From: Lysobacterales bacterium UBA5700
GTDB taxonomy: Bacteria > Pseudomonadota > Gammaproteobacteria > Xanthomonadales > Xanthomonadaceae
Direction of reading: 5' to 3'
DNA: 10,285 nt
Assembly: GCA_002420085.1 (NCBI GenBank)
Contig: DIHI01000112.1
Coordinates: 1,625-11,909, forward strand
The notes under the pieces are model-generated. The model worked only from the letters and a program-made list of their open reading frames with translations, was not told the DNA's origin and ran no database searches. Shown piece by piece: positions 7,812-10,285 of this stretch. The stretch's first letter is position 1, and every line of letters begins with the position of its first letter. Both the position numbers and the translations under genes were made by a program.

Positions 7812-9484
7812 GCGGCGACCTCCGCGTCGGTACGGCGAGGTGCCGCGTGATCATCCGACGTATCCAGGGCAAGATCGACCGCGAGGTAGTCCCATAATTC
7901 ACGCAAATGCAGCCAGACCCAGTTGTCCAGACTGTCGAAGCCGACCGCGCCCGACATCACCTGACCTCCCGCTGGATGCGGGCCGAGCGCGGCATGCAGC
8001 ACTGCGGCGATCGGGTCGGCTTGCGCGCCAAGCAACTTTTTCATCCGCGCCTTGCGTTTGCCGATGGCATCGCCATTGCCGGCAGCCAGGCAATGCGCCA
8101 GGTCGTACACCTGGCGGCGGGGCAGTTCTGCCAGTTTTTTGCGAAGCTCACCAAGTGCTTCGCTCGACACGGCCCGGCGCGGTTTCCAGGCATTACTGGC
8201 GGTCGCGCCGAAGCGGTGGCGGTAGTAGTCGTCGAGCGCCTCGGCGGGATAGTCGATCGACTCCAGGGCGGCGACTTCGTAGACGTTGGCCACGCTCGCG
8301 CCCAAAGCATCCTTCGCCCGGTCGGCCAGTTCGTTGGCCAGGGCGCGGATGCGGGCGATCGGCGTCTTGGTATGGCAGAACACCAGGCCGGCGGCGTGGG
8401 TCATGTAGCCGTCGGCGGTGAGTGCGGGTTTATTGCCGTGTTGCAGGCTCGCGCGATGCGTTTCCGGAATCTTCGGTTGCCAGCCGGCAGTCAACTCGAA
8501 GAACTGGGCGAGCAAGGCCGCGCCGCACCAGGCCGGCACCACCACCATGATCTCGTCACCACCCCACAGCAGCACCTCGAAGCGCAACCCCCGCTTGCCA
8601 CGTCGCATGCCGGGTGTGGCATCGGCCCAACGCAGCAAGCCGGTCAACAACTTCTTGCGTTTGTCGCGCAAATCCTGGTCGAAACCGTGCAACTCAGTCT
8701 CGTCGGCAAGCGCGCGCACGATTCGGGAAAACCGGTTGCCGTCGGCATAGAACACCGCCAGTTTGTCGGACAGCGTGCCGAGATCTGGCGCGTGGGCTAT
8801 CTGGTGAAAATCGTGGGCGAATTTGACTGTATCCAGCAGACGCTTCACCTCGGCATCGGCATCACTGGTTTCCTCCTGGTAGAAGCGCGCAAGTGGTGTG
8901 CTTGTTTCGTCCGCCTTCTTGGCGGAGCGGCCGTAGAGATAGCGCTGGTAGACCGACTCGGACAGCACGACCGTCTCCGGGTCGCGCTCGACTTCATTGG
9001 CCGGGTTGGCCGGCCGCAGGCGGTTCCAGGCGCACGCAGGCTTGTCCACGTACTGGTCAACAGCGGGGTCGAACGCCAGACTCGGCTGGCGCTGCTGCTG
9101 GCAGCGAATATCGGTCAGCAGGCGCTCGCTGGCGATGCTGAACGACTCGCTCTCAGGCCATGGCGTGACTGCCACGGCAAAGGTGAACAGCCGGAACTGC
9201 GCATGGTTGTTGAGGAAATCGATCACTGCTTGCCGGACCGCCGATGCGTGGTCCGGTGTCGGCGATTCAAATCGAAACAGGCCGATCGAAGCGCCCTGGC
9301 TGATCGGCTTCCAGGACTGCACCGTGCCGATTTTCGCCTTGAGGGTAGCATCGTCAGGTTTGGCGATCTGCCGGATCGCTTCCCGCAGCAGCAGGCCGCT
9401 GCCTCGAACAACACTGAGTTGGTCGGTATCCAGCACACCGCCGTAGATATTGATCGCCTCAGCCCGCAAAAGATACCGATCCAT
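7808..9484 (-). CDS. cas10: Cas10-like protein, compact, GGDE palm motif, no HD domain
   Basis: The large-subunit homologue of a type III CRISPR complex, 558 aa; Cas10 proteins with an HD domain are usually much longer. Residues 1-130 look like the first palm domain, starting at once with YLLRAEAINIYGGVL and RGSGLLLREAI. The second palm domain holds the cyclase-type signatures: LAVFYADGNRFSRI (242-255, metal-binding D248), LLWGGDEIMVVVPA (305-318, GGDE at 308-311) and THAAGLVFCHTKTPI (362-376), a hallmark strand-helix of Cas10. Active Cas10 proteins normally have GGDD and make cyclic oligoadenylate when target RNA binds; here the last acid is Glu, so activity is plausible but unproven. I see no N-terminal HD nuclease motif. 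Residues 440-558 are mostly helical, matching the C-terminal Cas11-like domain of Cas10. ATG at 9484 has AAGGAG 5 nt upstream and is the first gene of the operon, 254 bp downstream of iscA. Confidence 0.9.
   Translation of the reverse strand: MDRYLLRAEAINIYGGVLDTDQLSVVRGSGLLLREAIRQIAKPDDATLKAKIGTVQSWKPISQGASIGLFRFESPTPDHASAVRQAVIDFLNNHAQFRLFTFAVAVTPWPESESFSIASERLLTDIRCQQQRQPSLAFDPAVDQYVDKPACAWNRLRPANPANEVERDPETVVLSESVYQRYLYGRSAKKADETSTPLARFYQEETSDADAEVKRLLDTVKFAHDFHQIAHAPDLGTLSDKLAVFYADGNRFSRIVRALADETELHGFDQDLRDKRKKLLTGLLRWADATPGMRRGKRGLRFEVLLWGGDEIMVVVPAWCGAALLAQFFELTAGWQPKIPETHRASLQHGNKPALTADGYMTHAAGLVFCHTKTPIARIRALANELADRAKDALGASVANVYEVAALESIDYPAEALDDYYRHRFGATASNAWKPRRAVSSEALGELRKKLAELPRRQVYDLAHCLAAGNGDAIGKRKARMKKLLGAQADPIAAVLHAALGPHPAGGQVMSGAVGFDSLDNWVWLHLRELWDYLAVDLALDTSDDHAAPRRTDAEVAA
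7819..7823 (-). promoter_or_regulatory. Shine-Dalgarno of the Cas7-Csx10 gene (GGAGG)
   Basis: GGAGG lies inside the end of cas10, 7 nt before ATG at 7811. With the 4-nt ATGA overlap it points to translational coupling of the two genes. Confidence 0.75.
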
Positions 9485-9489
9485 TCTTG

Positions 9490-9495
9490 CTCCTT
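9490..9495 (-). promoter_or_regulatory. Shine-Dalgarno of cas10 (AAGGAG)
   Basis: AAGGAG lies 5 nt upstream of ATG at 9484 and fixes that start. It is the only ribosome-binding site in the operon that is not inside an upstream coding sequence. Confidence 0.8.
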
Positions 9496-9518
9496 GAGTG
9501 GCAGCCGTGTTCGTGATC

Positions 9519-9548
9519 AGTATCTCTCTACAGTGCGCGGCAAATCAA
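9519..9548 (-). promoter_or_regulatory. Putative sigma70 promoter of the type III cas operon
   Basis: On the minus strand TTGATT (9548-9543) and GATACT (9524-9519) match four of six positions each of the -35 and -10 consensus, with an 18-nt spacer. This is the least GC-rich part of the spacer and lies 34 nt before the cas10 start, predicting a leader of about 25-30 nt that still contains the Shine-Dalgarno. It is the only convincing promoter-like pair I found between iscA and the left edge, consistent with a single transcript for all five cas genes. Confidence 0.5.
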
Positions 9549-9670
9549 ACGGACTCCCGCGTCGGCGATCGGCAGGGCCGCTCGCGGGCAGGCGCGACGG
9601 TTGCGGGTGGCGGTGGGCTCGATGCGCGTCGGGCGCGGGATGTGTGCCACGGCCGCGCGTGGCGCACGGC

Positions 9671-9693
9671 CCGCTGGCCAATCCGGCCAGCGG
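9671..9693. other. Perfect 9-bp inverted repeat (hairpin) in the iscA-cas10 spacer
   Basis: CCGCTGGCC (9671-9679) and GGCCAGCGG (9685-9693) are perfect inverted repeats separated by AATCC. The hairpin starts 45 nt after the iscA stop codon, so it may mark the 3' end of the iscA transcript. No T-run follows on either strand, so it is not a classic intrinsic terminator; an operator for the downstream cas promoter is another reading. A perfect 10-bp palindrome, CGGTCGACCG, lies between it and iscA at 9713-9722. Confidence 0.6.
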
Positions 9694-9738
9694 ACGACCA
9701 GGGCTGGACTGACGGTCGACCGAACGGCGCAGTCAGGC

Positions 9739-10077
9739 TCAGGCGAAGGCGCGGTCGGTGGTGAAACTCTCGCCGCAGCCGCACTCGGCGACCGCATGCG
9801 GGTTGCGGAAGGCGAACTGCCAGTTGAGTCCCTGACGCCGGTAATCGACTTCGGTGCCGTCGATCAGGGCCAGGCTGGCGGCATCGACCAGGATGGTCAC
9901 GCCGTCCTGCTCGAACAGGCTGTCGTCGGCCTGCCGGCTGTTGGCGATGTCGGTTACATAGCCCCAGCCGGAGCAGCCGGTGCGCTTGACGCCCAGACGC
10001 AGGCCGAGGGCTTCGGGGTAGCGGCTGAGATGACGGCGGACGTGTTCGACGGCGGCAGGGGTGAGACGGATGGCCAT
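9739..10077 (-). CDS. iscA: IscA-type iron-sulfur cluster carrier (HesB/IscA family)
   Basis: A small cytosolic A-type carrier that binds iron or an Fe-S cluster and passes it to target apoproteins. The whole family pattern is visible: LGLRLGVKRTGCSGWGY in the first third, then VDAASLALIDGTEVDY, and a C-terminal CGCGESF. From the start chosen here (ATG at 10077, MAIRLTPAAVEHV, 112 aa) the three ligand cysteines are C35, C99 and C101, exactly the E. coli IscA numbering, and the N-terminus aligns residue for residue. An ATG two codons earlier (10083) is equally possible; neither has a clear Shine-Dalgarno. The sequence is closer to IscA/SufA than to ErpA, which has a longer N-terminus and a GGGCSG motif. 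No isc or suf partners are in the window, so it looks like a stand-alone copy. Nothing links it to the CRISPR operon beyond position. Confidence 0.94.
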   Translation of the reverse strand: MAIRLTPAAVEHVRRHLSRYPEALGLRLGVKRTGCSGWGYVTDIANSRQADDSLFEQDGVTILVDAASLALIDGTEVDYRRQGLNWQFAFRNPHAVAECGCGESFTTDRAFA

Positions 10078-10108
10078 GACCATGGAGCGCAGTGCGACGG
10101 GAAGCCCG

Positions 10109-10141
10109 AGTCTAACAGGTTGCCGGGCAACGATCGGTCAA
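10109..10141 (-). promoter_or_regulatory. Possible iscA promoter (extended -10 element)
   Basis: On the minus strand TAGACT (10114-10109) is preceded directly by TGT, which fits an extended -10 box (TGnTAnnnT). A TTGACC at 10141-10136 resembles a -35 box, but the 21-nt spacing is too long for a normal sigma70 promoter, so the extended -10 would have to carry recognition. The resulting leader to iscA would be about 25 nt. This is a by-eye match only. Confidence 0.35.
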
Positions 10142-10285
10142 CCGAACGGGACAGCCCTGGTCACAGGGGACAGCACGGCATTGGGCCAGAACCAGGCGAC
10201 GATCGCTTGCGGCAGGCATTCGGCGGGCGAAACGATCGGTGGCTTGGGCGGGGTGGGTTGCGGCTGCTGTTCCCTTCTCCTGTGG
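10138..10285 (-). CDS. Possible 3' end of an unrecognised gene (partial)
   Basis: One minus-strand frame is open from the right edge to a TGA at 10140-10138, giving 48 residues rich in Gln and Pro at first (QQPQPTPPKPP) and then more hydrophobic (AIVAWFWPNAVLSP). About three quarters of its third codon positions are G or C by eye, higher than the other open frame here, which runs to a TAG near 10114. That bias is the only support for coding. I recognise no family. It could equally be non-coding sequence upstream of iscA. Confidence 0.25.
   Translation of the reverse strand, partial: HRRREQQPQPTPPKPPIVSPAECLPQAIVAWFWPNAVLSPVTRAVPFG

Noticed and set aside
8794..8826. AHDFHQIAH in Cas10 as an HD nuclease motif
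   Set aside because: It sits at residues 223-231, between the two palm domains, without the other His and Asp residues of the HD superfamily. Cas10 HD domains are N-terminal.
9671..9693. The spacer hairpin as an intrinsic terminator
   Set aside because: There is no T-run after the stem on either strand, so only the inverted repeat itself is reported.
7907..9712. A 601-residue open frame on the plus strand opposite cas10
   Set aside because: It lies antisense to a gene with clear Cas10 motifs, extends past it into the spacer, and its translation shows no recognisable domain. Long antisense frames are expected in DNA this GC-rich.
9498..9797. Small open frames in the iscA-cas10 spacer (plus 9498-9764, minus 9528-9797)
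   Set aside because: They are compositionally biased (Arg, Ala, Pro, Gly), overlap iscA or the putative cas promoter, and have no Shine-Dalgarno or family signature.
1..10285. A CRISPR array in the window
   Set aside because: I found no regularly spaced 25-40 nt direct repeats; the only non-coding stretches are 9485-9738 and part of 10084-10285, and neither contains repeats.

Overview
The window is GC-rich (roughly two-thirds G+C by eye). Every gene I can support lies on the minus strand, so transcription runs from high to low coordinates. It looks like a proteobacterial chromosome, probably a gammaproteobacterium. The evidence is an IscA protein with the same cysteine numbering as E. coli IscA, sigma70-like promoter elements, dense overlapping genes, and a Cas6-reverse transcriptase fusion of a kind known from marine and sulfur-oxidising gammaproteobacteria. 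The taxonomic placement is inference.

Layout in order of transcription. (1) 10285-10084: the possible tail of an unrecognised upstream gene, then a possible iscA promoter. (2) 10077-9739: iscA, an A-type iron-sulfur carrier, apparently unrelated to the rest. (3) 9738-9485: a spacer with a perfect 9-bp hairpin and a plausible sigma70 promoter for the CRISPR operon. (4) 9484 to the left edge: one tightly coupled five-gene type III CRISPR-Cas operon. It encodes a compact Cas10 with a GGDE motif and no HD nuclease domain (558 aa), a Cas7-Csx10(Cas5) fusion (626 aa), a double Cas7 protein (521 aa), a Cas7-like protein with a very large insertion (792 aa), and the first 659 residues of a Cas6-reverse transcriptase fusion that runs out of the window, where Cas1 is expected.

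How the parts would work together (family knowledge plus inference). The three RAMP proteins supply four Cas7-fold domains and one Cas5-like domain, enough for a short crRNA-bound backbone made almost entirely of fusion proteins. Cas10 would cap it and, if its GGDE site is active, make cyclic oligoadenylate when target RNA is bound. The Cas6 domain would cut pre-crRNA. The RT domain (all core motifs, YADD present) with a fused Cas1 would acquire spacers, possibly from RNA. The architecture is closest to the multi-Cas7 fusion variants of type III-D, often discussed as steps toward the single-chain type III-E effector. No separate cas5, cas11, csx19, signalling nuclease, cas2 or CRISPR array is visible here; cas1, cas2 and the array most likely lie beyond position 1.

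The first three junctions inside the operon are 4-nt ATGA or GTGA overlaps, each with a Shine-Dalgarno 7 nt before the start. The Cas6-RT gene breaks this pattern: no ATG, no Shine-Dalgarno, and a short gap. No plus-strand gene is supported; the long plus-strand open frames are antisense shadows of the GC-rich genes.
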